This document shows, piece by piece, positions 29,532 to 39,711 of a stretch of DNA of 64,000 nt. Where the stretch lies: positions 231,515-295,514 of the forward strand of contig NZ_JNNO01000023.1 in assembly GCF_000735585.1 (NCBI RefSeq). Reading direction: 5' to 3'. The number at the start of each line of letters is the position of its first letter. The first letter of the stretch is position 1. The stretch comes from Devosia sp. LC5. GTDB taxonomy: Bacteria; Pseudomonadota; Alphaproteobacteria; Rhizobiales; Devosiaceae. The notes below the pieces were generated by a model. That model ran no database searches. It saw nothing but the letters and a program-made list of their open reading frames with translations, and was not told the DNA's origin. Both the position numbers and the translations under genes were made by a program.

Positions 29532-31733
29532 TCATTCGGGCTCGAATTTCAAGAACAGCGTCGACAACGGCGGCAGGTATAGCTCTGCCTCCGCCGGCCA
29601 ATACTGCCCCTCAACAGCATAGGCCTCCACGGCACCCTGGTTGCCCGTGTTGGATCCCGAATACCAACCGGCATCGGTATTGATGCGCTCCACCCACTTG
29701 CCGGCATGCGGCATGGGGATTTTGTACCCGCTACGTGGCACTGGCGTGAAATTAGAGACGACGAGAACCGGATCGGCCCCCGGCGCCTTGCGCAACCAGG
29801 CCAGCACCGAATTGGCGTGATCATTGCCGATCACCCATTCAAAGCCATCCGGCTCGCAATCGCGCTCATAGAGCGCCGGCAATTGGCGATAGGCCAGGTT
29901 CAGGTCAGCAATCAGCCGGCGCATGCCTTCATGCATGCCGGCGTCGAGCAGATACCAATCGAGCGCTTTGCCATCGGCCCATTCCTCGCGCTGGGCGAAT
30001 TCCTGGCCCATGAACAGCAACTTCTTGCCCGGATGCCCCCACATGAAGGCGTAATAGGCCCGCAGATTGGCAAATTTCTGCCAGTCGTCGCCCGGCATCT
30101 TCTCCAGCAACGAGCCCTTGCCATGCACCACTTCGTCATGGCTCAGCGGCAGCACGAAATTTTCCGAAAAGGCATAGACCGCGCCGAAGGTCATGTCGTT
30201 ATGGTGGAATTTGCGATGCACCGGCTCGCGGCTCATGAAGCGCAGCGTATCGTTCATGAAGCCCATATTCCACTTGAAGCCGAAGCCCAGCCCGCCCGTA
30301 TAGGCAGGTTGGCTGACGCCGGGCCAGGCGGTGGATTCCTCGGCAATCATGAACGTGCCGGGATGCAGCCGATAGGCTTCCGTATTCACCCGGCGCAGGA
30401 ATTCGACAGCTTCGAGGTTTTCATTGCCACCATGCTGGTTGGGTACCCATTGCCCGGCTTTGCGCGAATAATCCAGATAAAGCATCGAGGCGACCGCATC
30501 GACGCGCAGCCCGTCAATATGGAATTTCTCCAGCCAATAGAGCGCGTTATTAACGAGGAAGCTCACCACTTCCTTGCGCCCGAAATTGTAGATCGCGGTG
30601 TTCCAGTCCGGGTGATAACCCTGCCGCGGATCGGCATGCTCATAAAGCGCGGTGCCATCGAAATGGGCCAGGCCATGCGCATCAGTGGGGAAATGCGCCG
30701 GCACCCAATCAAGGATTATGCCCAGCCCCGCCTCATGCGCCGCATTGACGAAGCGGGCAAACGCCGCCGGATCGCCGAAGCGCGCCGTGGGCGAATAGAG
30801 CCCGGTGGGCTGGTAGCCCCAGCTCGGATCGAACGGATGCTCGCTGATCGGCAGCAATTCGATATGGGTATAGCCCATATCGGCCGCATAGGGCACGAGC
30901 TGTTCGGCCAGTTGATCATAGGTCAGGAAGCCGCCATCGGGCCGGCGGCGCCAGCTCCCCAGATGCACCTCATAGATCGACATCGGCGTGCGCCGCCAAT
31001 CGTGGGTCGCCCGCTCCTCGATATATTTGGCATCGCTCCAGGTGAACGGGGTCGGATCGGGCACGACCGAAGCCGTGCGTGGCCGGAGTTCGGACTGCCG
31101 CGCATAGGGGTCTGCCTTGAGCGGCAACACCACCCCATCGGGCCCGACAATCTCGAATTTATACAGCGTGCCGGTCCCCAGGATCGGTACAAACACTTCC
31201 CAGATGCCGGTCTCGAAGCGATTGCGCATCGGATTGCGCCGCCCGTCCCATTCGTTGAACGGGCCGACCACGCTGACGCGCTTGGCATTGGGCGCCCAGA
31301 CGGCGAAATGGGTGCCATGGATGCCCTCGAATTCCATTTCGTGGGCGCCCAGCTTGTCGAATAGCCGCAGATGACTGCCTTCCCCGATATAGTAATCGTC
31401 CATCGGCCCCAGCACTGGGCCGAAGGAATAGGGGTCGTAGACATCCCATTCGCCGCCGGCATTCCTGGCGCGGTAGCGGATCGGCTGGCGCTTGTCGACA
31501 CTCACCTTGCCTTCAAAAAAGCCGCTCGGATGACGCGGGAACAGATGCCCCAACTCAGTGCCGTCCAGGGCGTGGGCCGTCACCATTTCGGCATGCGGAA
31601 TGAACGCGCGCAGCACCCAATTGCCCGCGACCTCCTGCAGCCCCAGAAAGGCAAAGGGATCGGCATGGCGGCCATTGACGATGGCGTCGACGTCCCTGCT
31701 GTCGGCCTGCCAGATTTCCTTGGTCACACGCAC
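29532..31733 (-). CDS. glgB: 1,4-alpha-glucan branching enzyme GlgB
   Basis: A 733-residue GH13 enzyme that makes the alpha-1,6 branches of glycogen. It has the bacterial N1 domain (DPFAFLGLQEVAGNWVLRAF), a CBM48 domain (GTHFAVWAPNAKRVSVVGPF), then the barrel with IILDWVPAHFPTDAHGLAHF, nucleophile Asp in GLRVDAVASMLYLD, acid Glu in MIAEESTAWP and PLSHDEVVHGKGSLL. Full-length for GlgB. It begins with GTG behind a G-rich site. It lies between glgP (100 bases upstream) and glgC; the 100-base gap shows a short GC-rich dyad but no gene. Confidence 0.96.
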   Translation of the reverse strand: MRVTKEIWQADSRDVDAIVNGRHADPFAFLGLQEVAGNWVLRAFIPHAEMVTAHALDGTELGHLFPRHPSGFFEGKVSVDKRQPIRYRARNAGGEWDVYDPYSFGPVLGPMDDYYIGEGSHLRLFDKLGAHEMEFEGIHGTHFAVWAPNAKRVSVVGPFNEWDGRRNPMRNRFETGIWEVFVPILGTGTLYKFEIVGPDGVVLPLKADPYARQSELRPRTASVVPDPTPFTWSDAKYIEERATHDWRRTPMSIYEVHLGSWRRRPDGGFLTYDQLAEQLVPYAADMGYTHIELLPISEHPFDPSWGYQPTGLYSPTARFGDPAAFARFVNAAHEAGLGIILDWVPAHFPTDAHGLAHFDGTALYEHADPRQGYHPDWNTAIYNFGRKEVVSFLVNNALYWLEKFHIDGLRVDAVASMLYLDYSRKAGQWVPNQHGGNENLEAVEFLRRVNTEAYRLHPGTFMIAEESTAWPGVSQPAYTGGLGFGFKWNMGFMNDTLRFMSREPVHRKFHHNDMTFGAVYAFSENFVLPLSHDEVVHGKGSLLEKMPGDDWQKFANLRAYYAFMWGHPGKKLLFMGQEFAQREEWADGKALDWYLLDAGMHEGMRRLIADLNLAYRQLPALYERDCEPDGFEWVIGNDHANSVLAWLRKAPGADPVLVVSNFTPVPRSGYKIPMPHAGKWVERINTDAGWYSGSNTGNQGAVEAYAVEGQYWPAEAELYLPPLSTLFLKFEPE

Positions 31734-31833
31734 GTCCCCCCGTGAACCACCTGCGGGCCTATGGCCCCGCGGGTTCCAGATTCAAACATCAAGCGAGCCC
31801 GATCTTGCCTGCCGGGTACCTCGCGGCTCACCT

Positions 31834-34311
31834 TCACGCCGGGGTCGCCGTAACGCCCCAGATATTCTTGGCATATTGCCTAATAGTGCGATCCGAGGAG
31901 AAGAACCCGACGCTCGCCGTATTGCGGATGGCAACAGCGTTCCAGTGGTGCTTGTCGTTCCACAGCGCGTCCACCTGGGCCTGTGCCGCGACATAGGCGT
32001 CGAAATCGCGAGCCACCATGAACCAGTCATGGTCATACAGCCCGCCGATCAGATCGCGATAACGGTTCGGATCATCGGGCGAGAACACGCCCGTGGAGAT
32101 CGATTCCAGCGCTTCCTTGAGCCGTGGCGAGGCCTCGATGGCGTCCTTCGGCAAGTCGCCCTTGGCGCGCGTATCGTTCACCTCTTCGGTGGACAGCCCG
32201 AAAATGACGATATTGTCGGCCCCAACTTCCTTGTGCATTTCCACATTGGCGCCGTCCATCGTGCCGATGGTGATGGCGCCATTGGCCATGAATTTCATAT
32301 TGCCCGTGCCCGATGCTTCCATGCCCGCAGTCGAAATCTGCTCGGACAAATCGGCGGCGGGAACGATCACTTCGGCCAGGCTCACATTGTAATTGGGCAG
32401 GAACACCACCTTGAGCAGACCCCGCACCGCCGGGTCGTGATTGATGACCTTGGCGACGTCATTGATCAGCTTGATGATGAGCTTGGCGTTCCAATAGCCC
32501 GGAGCCGCCTTGCCTGCGAAAATCTTGACGCGCGGAACATATTCGCGTTCCGGATGCGCGCGAATTTCATCATAGGCGGCAACGGCTTGAATAATGTTGA
32601 GCAGCTGGCGCTTATATTCGTGGATGCGCTTGATCTGCACATCGAACAGCGCGTCCGACGACACCGTAATGCCCATCCGATCCTTGATCAGCTTGGCCAG
32701 CCGCTGCTTGTTGGCGGTTTTGACGGCGGCGAACTGCGCCTGAAAACCCGGGTCTTCGGCATGCGCCTTGAGGCCCTGCAGCAGATCGATGTCATCCAAA
32801 AAGTCCAGGCCGATCCGTTCGCCAATCAGCTTGGTCAGCGCGGGATTGCACTGCATCAGCCAGCGGCGCGGGGTAATGCCATTGGTCTTGTTGTTGATGC
32901 GGTCGGGGTAGAGCTTGTGCAGGTCGGAAAACACCGTCTGCTTCATCAATTCGGTATGCAGCGCCGACACGCCATTGATCGAGTGCGACCCCACGAAAGC
33001 CAGTTGCCCCATGCGTACACGGCGACCGCCGGCTTCGTCGATCAGCGAGACATTGGCGATCTGCGCATCGTTGAACTTGGCCCGCTGCCGCGCCTCGGCC
33101 AGCACATCGGCATTGATCTGGTAGATGATCTGCATATGGCGCGGCAGCAGCCGCTCCAACAACGCCACCGGCCAGCTTTCCAGCGCCTCGGGCAAGAGCG
33201 TGTGGTTGGTATAGCCAAACGTGCCGCGCGTCAGCTTCCAGGCATCGGCCCATTTGAGCCCATTGTCGTCGATCAGGATGCGCATCAGCTCGGCAATCGA
33301 GATCGAGGGATGCGTGTCGTTGAGCTGGATGGCCACCTTGTCGGGCAGCGAACCCAGATCGCCATATTGCTGCAGATGCCGTCGCACGATGTCCTGCAGC
33401 GATGCGGAGGAGAAGAAAAACTCCTGCCGCAACCGCAATTCCTGGCCCGCCGCCGTTGAATCGGCTGGGTAAAGAACCCGCGTAATGGCCTCGGCCCGCG
33501 CGCTTTCTTCCAGCGCGCCGATATGGTCGCCTGAATTGAACTTGTCGAGCAGGATGGGATCGATGGGCTGCGCGCTCCACAGCCGCAGCGTATTCACCCG
33601 CGCCCCGCGCCAGCCCACAATGGGGGTGTCATAGGCCACGGCGAGCAGATGGTCGTTAGGCCGCCATTCCTGCCGCACGCTGCCATCGGGATCGGTGACC
33701 GGCTCGACATGGCCGCCAAACCCGATCTCATAGGCGCTTTCGCGGCGCTCGAATTCCCAGGGATTGCCATGCGCCAGCCATTCCTCGGGCAGCTCGACCT
33801 GCCAGCCTTCGCTCATTTCCTGGCGGAACAGGCCATGCACATAGCGGATGCCATAGCCATAGGCCGGAATTTTCACCGACGACATGGATTCAAGAAAACA
33901 CGCCGCCAGCCGGCCCAGGCCGCCATTGCCCAAGGCCGCGTCTGGCTCGAGATTGATCAGTTCACCCAGATCGACATTGAGATTCTTGAGCGCATCGCGC
34001 ACCGGCTCCATCAGCCCGACATTGCTCATGGCATCGCGCATGAGCCGGCCGATCAGGAATTCGAGGCTGAGGTAGTAAACCCGCTTGTTGGAGGTCCGCC
34101 ATGTCTCGCGCGAGGACTCCATCCAGAGGTCCATCACGCGGTCGCGCACCGCCAGAATTGTTGCCGCCAGCCAATCATGCGGCCGCGCAACGATCGGGTC
34201 CTTGCCGACGGAATAGATCAGTCTTTCGAGGATCTCGCCCTGGATGGCCTCAACTGTTGCTGCAGGGCGTTCGAGGGTAGGCGCGTCGTAAACGATTGGC
34301 TTTTGCGGCAT
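31834..34311 (-). CDS. glgP: Glycogen phosphorylase GlgP
   Basis: An 825-residue PLP-dependent GT35 enzyme releasing glucose-1-phosphate from glycogen ends. It shows YYLSLEFLIGRLMRDAMSNV, GNGGLGRLAACFLESM, QLNDTHPSISIAELMRI, GVSALHTELMKQTVF and the PLP-binding region EASGTGNMKFMANGAITIGT. The start ATG at 34311 has only a weak ribosome site. It is the first gene of the operon, an order that puts breakdown and branching ahead of synthesis genes. The 101-base gap upstream to the CPA2 gene must hold the operon promoter. Confidence 0.96.
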   Translation of the reverse strand: MPQKPIVYDAPTLERPAATVEAIQGEILERLIYSVGKDPIVARPHDWLAATILAVRDRVMDLWMESSRETWRTSNKRVYYLSLEFLIGRLMRDAMSNVGLMEPVRDALKNLNVDLGELINLEPDAALGNGGLGRLAACFLESMSSVKIPAYGYGIRYVHGLFRQEMSEGWQVELPEEWLAHGNPWEFERRESAYEIGFGGHVEPVTDPDGSVRQEWRPNDHLLAVAYDTPIVGWRGARVNTLRLWSAQPIDPILLDKFNSGDHIGALEESARAEAITRVLYPADSTAAGQELRLRQEFFFSSASLQDIVRRHLQQYGDLGSLPDKVAIQLNDTHPSISIAELMRILIDDNGLKWADAWKLTRGTFGYTNHTLLPEALESWPVALLERLLPRHMQIIYQINADVLAEARQRAKFNDAQIANVSLIDEAGGRRVRMGQLAFVGSHSINGVSALHTELMKQTVFSDLHKLYPDRINNKTNGITPRRWLMQCNPALTKLIGERIGLDFLDDIDLLQGLKAHAEDPGFQAQFAAVKTANKQRLAKLIKDRMGITVSSDALFDVQIKRIHEYKRQLLNIIQAVAAYDEIRAHPEREYVPRVKIFAGKAAPGYWNAKLIIKLINDVAKVINHDPAVRGLLKVVFLPNYNVSLAEVIVPAADLSEQISTAGMEASGTGNMKFMANGAITIGTMDGANVEMHKEVGADNIVIFGLSTEEVNDTRAKGDLPKDAIEASPRLKEALESISTGVFSPDDPNRYRDLIGGLYDHDWFMVARDFDAYVAAQAQVDALWNDKHHWNAVAIRNTASVGFFSSDRTIRQYAKNIWGVTATPA

Positions 34312-34412
34312 ATCGCAACCCAGTTTTCATGACGAACAGTTCCCCTCTGTTATGCTCAAGCATTGCACTTAATTTGGGCAGGCGGAAGCCCCCTCGCGCA
34401 GTCCTTCCATGT

Positions 34413-36269
34413 CTAGGACGCAGGCTGCGTACTCTTGGCGATAGTGTCCTCCACCGCCTCTTCCGTCAGCACCACCCCGCCTTCGCGGGCCTGGTCGCGC
34501 GCATTGCTGAGCAGCAGGCGGCTGCCCGCCAGTTGATCCGCGCCGGCCAGTTGCATCTCGAAGCGCTGCCGGTCGCGGTCACGCACACCCTCCACCACCT
34601 CGGCGGCCTCCTCGTCGGTTGCGCCCAGCATCTTGATCACGTCGCCGCCAAAGGTCAGCGCGGATTCGAACATCTCGCGCAGCTGATATTCCACCCCAGC
34701 CTTGATCAGCTCCATGGCATGGCCGCGGTCAAAGGCGCGCGCCATCACCCGCACCAGCGGAAATTCATCGCGCAGCAATTCGGCGATACGAGTGGTCTGC
34801 TCCCGCTTGTCGGTGCAGATCAGGATCACGTCGGCAGTACCAGCGCCCGCGGCACGCAGGATATCGAGCCTCGTGCCGTCCCCATAATAGACCTTGAAGC
34901 CGATCTGCGCGGCGACCCGAACCATCTCGGTATCATTGTCGATGATCGACACCGAATGGTGCATGGCCAGCAGCGGCTGGCTGGCAATTTGTCCGAAGCG
35001 CCCAAAGCCGATGATGAGAATCTTGCCTGATAGCCCATCGGCCTTTTCCACACCCTCCATCGACTGCGTCTCCTCCTTGGGTAGCACATAGCGCAGCCCG
35101 ATGATGAAGAACGGCGTCAGCACCATCGAGATGATGACGGTGGCCGTAAAGATCGCATTGGTCGGCCCGTCGATCAGCCCGGCGGTAGCAGCGGTGGTGT
35201 AAAGCACGAAGGCGAATTCGCCGCCCTGCCCCATCAGCACGGCGCGCTCCAGCGCTTCGCCATGGCTCGATTTGAGGACCCGTGCGATGAGGTAGATCGC
35301 CCCCGCCTTGACCAGCATATAGGCCACCACGCTGATGGCGATAATGCCCCAGTTCTGCAGCACGATCACGAGGTCAAGCGACATGCCGACGGCCAGGAAG
35401 AACAGGCCAAGCAGGATGCCGCGGAACGGCTCCACATCGGCCTCGAGCTGATGCCGGAAGGTCGAGGTCGACAGCAGCACCCCGGCCAGGAACGCCCCCA
35501 TGGCCATGGAGAGCCCGCTGACCTGGAACAGCAAGGCCGCGCCCAGCACGACCAGCAATGCGGCAGCTGTCATCACCTCGCGCAGCTTGGTCGAGGCCAG
35601 GAGCGAAAAGAACGGGTTCATGATGCGCCGGCCGAGGAAAATCAGCAGGCCGATGGCGCCCAGCGCGATGGCAATGCCGGTTAGCCGGCTGACCAGCGTC
35701 TCCTCGCCACCGGTCGGCGCCAGAATCGCGACCACCGCCAAAAGCGGCACGATGGCGAGGTCTTCGAGCAGCAGGATGGACACCATGCGCTGCCCGCTAT
35801 CGCTCGATAGCTCGCCCCGCTCGCCCAGGATCTGCATGACGATGGCGGTCGAGGTCAGCACGAACCCCATGCCGAACACGAAGGCCACGGCGGGCGCAAA
35901 GCCGAGCAGGATGCCGACTCCGGTCAGCAGCGCCCCACAAACCGCCACCTGAATGACGCCAAGCCCGAAAATCTGCTTGCGCAGCGACCACAGCCGCGAC
36001 GGCTCCATTTCGAGCCCGATGATGAACAGGAACATCACCACGCCCAGTTCGGCCAGATGCAGCACGGATGCGGGGTCGTTGATGACTTCCAGACCCGATG
36101 GCCCCAGCAGCAGTCCCGCCGCCAGATAGCCCAGCACCGAGCCCAACCCCAGCCGCTTGAACAGTGGCACCGCAATCACCCCGGCGGCCAATAGCGCCAC
36201 GACCGGCAGCAGGTCGATGCCATGCGATGCGGCTTCTGCCGCGTGTCCAACCGCTTCGCCTGCCACCAC
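34413..36269 (-). CDS. CPA2-family cation/proton antiporter with RCK domain (KefB-like)
   Basis: A 618-residue inner-membrane protein. About 12-13 helices fill residues 20-395 (VPLFKRLGLGSVLGYLAAGL, LLEDLAIVPLLAVV, GAFLAGVLLSTSTFRHQLEA). A cytoplasmic TrkA-N/RCK nucleotide-binding domain follows (LIIGFGRFGQIASQPLLAMH, IIDNDTEMVRVAAQIG, VYYGDGTRLDILRAAG). A ~60-residue helical tail ends the protein. The layout matches KefB/KefC potassium efflux systems, which are opened by glutathione adducts and closed by glutathione, but no KefF/KefG partner gene is nearby. It begins with tandem GTG codons behind GGGAG. K+ or Na+ specificity cannot be read from sequence. Confidence 0.9.
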   Translation of the reverse strand: MVAGEAVGHAAEAASHGIDLLPVVALLAAGVIAVPLFKRLGLGSVLGYLAAGLLLGPSGLEVINDPASVLHLAELGVVMFLFIIGLEMEPSRLWSLRKQIFGLGVIQVAVCGALLTGVGILLGFAPAVAFVFGMGFVLTSTAIVMQILGERGELSSDSGQRMVSILLLEDLAIVPLLAVVAILAPTGGEETLVSRLTGIAIALGAIGLLIFLGRRIMNPFFSLLASTKLREVMTAAALLVVLGAALLFQVSGLSMAMGAFLAGVLLSTSTFRHQLEADVEPFRGILLGLFFLAVGMSLDLVIVLQNWGIIAISVVAYMLVKAGAIYLIARVLKSSHGEALERAVLMGQGGEFAFVLYTTAATAGLIDGPTNAIFTATVIISMVLTPFFIIGLRYVLPKEETQSMEGVEKADGLSGKILIIGFGRFGQIASQPLLAMHHSVSIIDNDTEMVRVAAQIGFKVYYGDGTRLDILRAAGAGTADVILICTDKREQTTRIAELLRDEFPLVRVMARAFDRGHAMELIKAGVEYQLREMFESALTFGGDVIKMLGATDEEAAEVVEGVRDRDRQRFEMQLAGADQLAGSRLLLSNARDQAREGGVVLTEEAVEDTIAKSTQPAS

Positions 36270-36346
36270 GCTCTCCCAATATGAACCTGGCTATGCAGTG
36301 TTCCGATCTGCCCCCGCGCGTCAAGCAGCGCGCGCGCAAACCAGCT

Positions 36347-37603
36347 TCACGCCGCCGGCTCCGCCCCGCTTGGCGCGGTGCCATCGGGGGGCTGCATACG
36401 CTCGTTCTTGCGCTTGCTTTCGGGCTTTTTCTGCTCCTCGGCCTGCTCGCGAATGGCCACCGCGGCATTGGCCAGCAACTCGTCGCGGTCGGTCATGTTC
36501 CGCGTGCGCCGCACCGGGCGCTTGGGCAAGACGGGCTTGGTCGGCACCGCATGGCTGAGAATCGATTGCGCCATCAGCAGCGTCGGCACGGCCACCAGCC
36601 CGCCGACCGGCCCCCAAGCCCACAGCCAGAAAGTGATCGACAGGAAGATGATGAAGGGGTTGAGCGTCATGGTCCGCCCGATGAAGTGCGGCGTCAGGAT
36701 TTGCCCTTCGACGAAGTTGATCGCCACATAGCACCCCACCGGCAGCAGGATGTTTTCGAGCCCCGTCTGCGTACCCAGCCCCACGGCCAGCAGCACCAGG
36801 ATCATCACGCCCTGCCCCACATAGGGAATGTAATTGAGCACCGCCGCCATGGCGCCCCACAAGATCGGCGAGGGCATGCCGATGGCCCACATGGCCAGCG
36901 TTACCGCGCAACCGACGCAGAAATTGATGAAGGTGATCGACAGCAGAAAGCGGCTGACCTTGGTTTCCACATCGAGAAACACATGCGCCGTGCGCCATCG
37001 CATGCGCCGGCTGACACACAACGACAGCACTGAAATGCGGATGTGATCCCGCGTCGCCATGAAGAAATAAAGGCTGGCCAGAAAAATCAGCACCTGCGCC
37101 CCAATGGCCGGCGCCAGCATAGCCAGACCAATCACCTGCCCGCCATCCTCCACCGTCACCGCCATGGCCGAGGCGCTGCCGAACAGCGAGGTCAATTGCT
37201 CCTGGAACGCGGCCACCGATTCCATCGGTTCGCGCAGTGCCGAAATCTCGTTCTGCAGCTTCTCCCAGATCGCCGGCGCCCGCGCGACCCATTCCGACAG
37301 CGGCACGGCAAACAGCGCCACCCCGCCGAAAATCACGGCCAATAGCAGCAGCACGACCACCCCGGCCGATAGAGCCGGCGGCACGCCAACGGCCTCGAGC
37401 CGATCGGCCACCGGGCCGAACATCAGCCCGATAATGATCGCCAGCGTAACCGGCGCCAGAATGACCCGCCCTTCCTGCAACACCACCAGCAGCACCGCAA
37501 AACCGACCAGGACAATGGCGATGCGGGCGGAATTGCCCAGCATCCGCTCGAACTGGCTCTCGTCCATGTCGTTGCTTGCAACCGTTCGCGGCGAGCGGGC
37601 CAT
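36347..37603 (-). CDS. AI-2E/PerM family transporter
   Basis: A 418-residue membrane protein of the AI-2E (PerM/TqsA/YdiK) family, with about eight helices. N-terminal helix pairs (IAIVLVGFAVLLVVLQEGRV, LAIIIGLMFGPVADRLEAVG) precede a long periplasmic-type segment (residues 105-145). The core has INFCVGCAVTLAMWAIGMPS, LWGAMAAVLNYIPYVGQGV and the characteristic FVEGQILTPHFIGRTMTLNP. A basic cytoplasmic tail (PKRPVRRTRNMTDRDELLAN to the end) of about 70 residues is longer than usual. Some members are reported to export AI-2 or act as Na+/H+ antiporters; the substrate here is unknown. Confidence 0.88.
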   Translation of the reverse strand: MARSPRTVASNDMDESQFERMLGNSARIAIVLVGFAVLLVVLQEGRVILAPVTLAIIIGLMFGPVADRLEAVGVPPALSAGVVVLLLLAVIFGGVALFAVPLSEWVARAPAIWEKLQNEISALREPMESVAAFQEQLTSLFGSASAMAVTVEDGGQVIGLAMLAPAIGAQVLIFLASLYFFMATRDHIRISVLSLCVSRRMRWRTAHVFLDVETKVSRFLLSITFINFCVGCAVTLAMWAIGMPSPILWGAMAAVLNYIPYVGQGVMILVLLAVGLGTQTGLENILLPVGCYVAINFVEGQILTPHFIGRTMTLNPFIIFLSITFWLWAWGPVGGLVAVPTLLMAQSILSHAVPTKPVLPKRPVRRTRNMTDRDELLANAAVAIREQAEEQKKPESKRKNERMQPPDGTAPSGAEPAA

Positions 37604-37751
37604 ATAGCCTTCCAGCAGCAGGGGAATTCCTGCCCATCACCAACGTTAACCCGCCCCAAACGTTCCTTTGCACAACCCGCACATGCCCAGTCGACCCAGG
37701 CCATGACCGCCGATAACATCGCGCCGGTTTTCAACGCGCCAAGGTTCCGAC
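37604..37751. promoter_or_regulatory. Divergent intergenic region, AI-2E gene and nucleoside hydrolase
   Basis: 148 bases between divergent genes. It must hold both promoters. I see no distinctive operator dyad. Confidence 0.4.
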
Positions 37752-38693
37752 ATGTCCCGCAAAATCATCATCGATACCGATCCCGGCCAGGACGATGCCG
37801 TCGCCATCCTGCTGGCGCTGGCCTCCCCGGACGAACTCGATGTGCTGGCCGTGGTGGCGGTCGCCGGCAATGTCGGCGTCGCGCAAAACGCCATCAATGC
37901 CCGCAAGGTGGTGGAACTGGCCGGCCGCAGCGACATCCCGGTCTATGCCGGCTGCTCCCGCCCGCTGCGCCGGCACCTGGTCACCGCCGAGCATGTGCAT
38001 GGCGAAACCGGCCTTGATGGTCCCAGCCTGCCCGATCCGCAAATGCCGCTGCAGAGCCTGCATGGCGTCGATTACATCATCAATACGCTGATGGCCGCCG
38101 AGCCCAATACCATCACCCTGTGCACCCTGGGGCCGCTGACCAATATCGCCATGGCGCTGATCAAGCAGCCCGCCATTGCCGATCGCATCGCCGAAATCGT
38201 CATGATGGGCGGCGCCTATTTCGAGGTGGGCAACATCACCCCCGCCGCCGAATTCAACATCTATGTCGATCCCGAAGCCGCCGACGTCGTGCTGCGCTGC
38301 GGCGCCCCCGTCACCATCCTGCCGCTCGACGTGACCCACCAGATCCAGTCAACCCCCGAGCGCCTCGCCGCCATCAAGGCCATCGGCAATGCATCCGGCG
38401 CGGCAGTCCACGCCATGCTGACCTTCTCGGAAACCTTCGACCTCAAGAAATACGGCTGGACCGGCGCGCCCCTGCACGACCCCACAGTCATCGCCTATCT
38501 GCTGCAGCCGGACCTGTTTGAGGGCCGCTACTGCAACGTCGCCATCGAAACGGCGAGCGAGCTGACGGTCGGGATGACCGTGGTGGACTATTGGCACGTT
38601 ACCGGCAGGGTCAGGAACGCGAATTATCTGCGCAATGGCAATGCCGATGGGTTCTACAAGCTGCTGACCGAACGGCTGGCGCGGCTGCCGTGA
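37752..38693 (+). CDS. Inosine/uridine-preferring nucleoside hydrolase
   Basis: A 313-residue enzyme of the IunH family that hydrolyses the N-glycosidic bond of ribonucleosides. The calcium-binding N-terminus IIIDTDPGQDDAVAILLAL contains the DTDPGxDDA motif. The TLGPLTNIAMAL, IVMMGGAYFEVGNITPAAEF and later HDPTVIAYLLQPDLFEG segments complete the active site. It is cytoplasmic and of standard length. AAGG precedes the ATG. A small membrane-protein gene begins 4 bases after its stop. Confidence 0.95.
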   Translation: MSRKIIIDTDPGQDDAVAILLALASPDELDVLAVVAVAGNVGVAQNAINARKVVELAGRSDIPVYAGCSRPLRRHLVTAEHVHGETGLDGPSLPDPQMPLQSLHGVDYIINTLMAAEPNTITLCTLGPLTNIAMALIKQPAIADRIAEIVMMGGAYFEVGNITPAAEFNIYVDPEAADVVLRCGAPVTILPLDVTHQIQSTPERLAAIKAIGNASGAAVHAMLTFSETFDLKKYGWTGAPLHDPTVIAYLLQPDLFEGRYCNVAIETASELTVGMTVVDYWHVTGRVRNANYLRNGNADGFYKLLTERLARLP

Positions 38694-38697
38694 TGCG

Positions 38698-38931
38698 ATG
38701 GGCCTGGTCCTCTATCTTTTCGGCGCCGTAATATTTGTGCTGGTGGTGGGCTGGGCCGTCTACGTGCTGCCCACGCCGGGCCCTCTCGGCCCGACCTCGC
38801 TCGCCACTGCGCTCATTCCCGTCGCGATCATCATAGGATCGGTATTTGCCCTCGTACTGCTAACCTGGCTCCTGCTGACACTCGCCCGGACGCTGCGCCG
38901 CATCTGGCGGCATCTCACGAAGTCCTCCTGA
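38698..38931 (+). CDS. Small two-helix membrane protein, unknown
   Basis: A 77-residue protein with two clear hydrophobic helices (LVLYLFGAVIFVLVVGWAVY and TALIPVAIIIGSVFALVLLT) separated by a Pro/Gly-rich loop, and a basic C-terminus (RTLRRIWRHLTKSS) that should lie in the cytoplasm. I do not recognise it. It starts 4 bases after the nucleoside hydrolase and is probably co-transcribed. Confidence 0.6.
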   Translation: MGLVLYLFGAVIFVLVVGWAVYVLPTPGPLGPTSLATALIPVAIIIGSVFALVLLTWLLLTLARTLRRIWRHLTKSS

Positions 38932-38993
38932 AGAAGCCGATTGGCAACCGGCACGGGCAAGCGTAGTGTCCGCCTCCCAAACCGAGACCTGCC

Positions 38994-39605
38994 ATGGAAC
39001 CCTTTACCCTCCTCACCTTCACCATCGCCTATGCCATCGCCGTACTGGTGCCCGGCCCCGGCGTTGCAGCCGTTGTCGCCCGCGCCCTCGGCGGCGGGTT
39101 CAAGGGCGCTTTCCCCATGGTGCTCGGAATTCTGGCGGGTGATCTGGTCTATTTCGTCTTCGCAGTGTTCGGCCTTGCCGCCGTCGCCACCTGGTTCGGC
39201 CCGGTCTTCACCATCATCCGCTGGGCCGGCGCCGCCTACCTGCTCTATATCGCCTATAAGTTCTGGACCGCGCGCCCCGGCGCCGAGCAGATGAAGCCCA
39301 AGAACGAAGATGGCTGGCGCACCTTCCTCGCCGGGTTCTCGCTCACCATGGGCAATCCCAAGACCATCGTCTTCTACCTCGCCATCCTGCCCACCGTGAT
39401 CCCGCTCGACCAGATGACCCCAGTGGCCTTCGCCGAACTGACCGCCATCGTGATCGTGGTCCTGCTGATTATCGGCTGCGGCTATGCCTGGCTCGCCTCC
39501 GCCGCCCGCGAGATGTTCAAGAGCAGCAAGGCCCTTGGCCGCCTCAACAAGACAGCCGGCGTGATGATGGCCACCGCCGCCGGCCTGGTCGTCTGGCAGC
39601 ATTAG
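38994..39605 (+). CDS. LysE/RhtB-family amino-acid exporter
   Basis: A 203-residue inner-membrane exporter with about six helices. The family N-terminus is ALVPGPG-like here as IAVLVPGPGVAAVVARALGG, followed by GILAGDLVYFVFAVFGLAAV, WAGAAYLLYIAYKFWTA and FLAGFSLTMGNPKTIVFYLA. The substrate could be an amino acid or homoserine lactone and is not predictable. An R1 repeat lies 10 bases after its stop codon. Confidence 0.9.
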   Translation: MEPFTLLTFTIAYAIAVLVPGPGVAAVVARALGGGFKGAFPMVLGILAGDLVYFVFAVFGLAAVATWFGPVFTIIRWAGAAYLLYIAYKFWTARPGAEQMKPKNEDGWRTFLAGFSLTMGNPKTIVFYLAILPTVIPLDQMTPVAFAELTAIVIVVLLIIGCGYAWLASAAREMFKSSKALGRLNKTAGVMMATAAGLVVWQH

Positions 39606-39614
39606 GCGGCACGG

Positions 39615-39703
39615 CCTCGTCCTTCGACAAGCTCAGGATGAGGTCTACTGCGAAAACACAGCCTTACCAGCAGGCCTCATGGTGAGCCTGTCGAACCACG
39701 AGG
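39615..39703. repeat. Intergenic inverted repeat, family R1, copy 3
   Basis: Two 31-base arms (39615-39645 and 39673-39703) in the opposite order to copy 1. It fills the 106-base gap between convergent lysE-like and ATPase genes and may act as a bidirectional terminator. Confidence 0.8.
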
Positions 39704-39711
39704 GCGTGGTA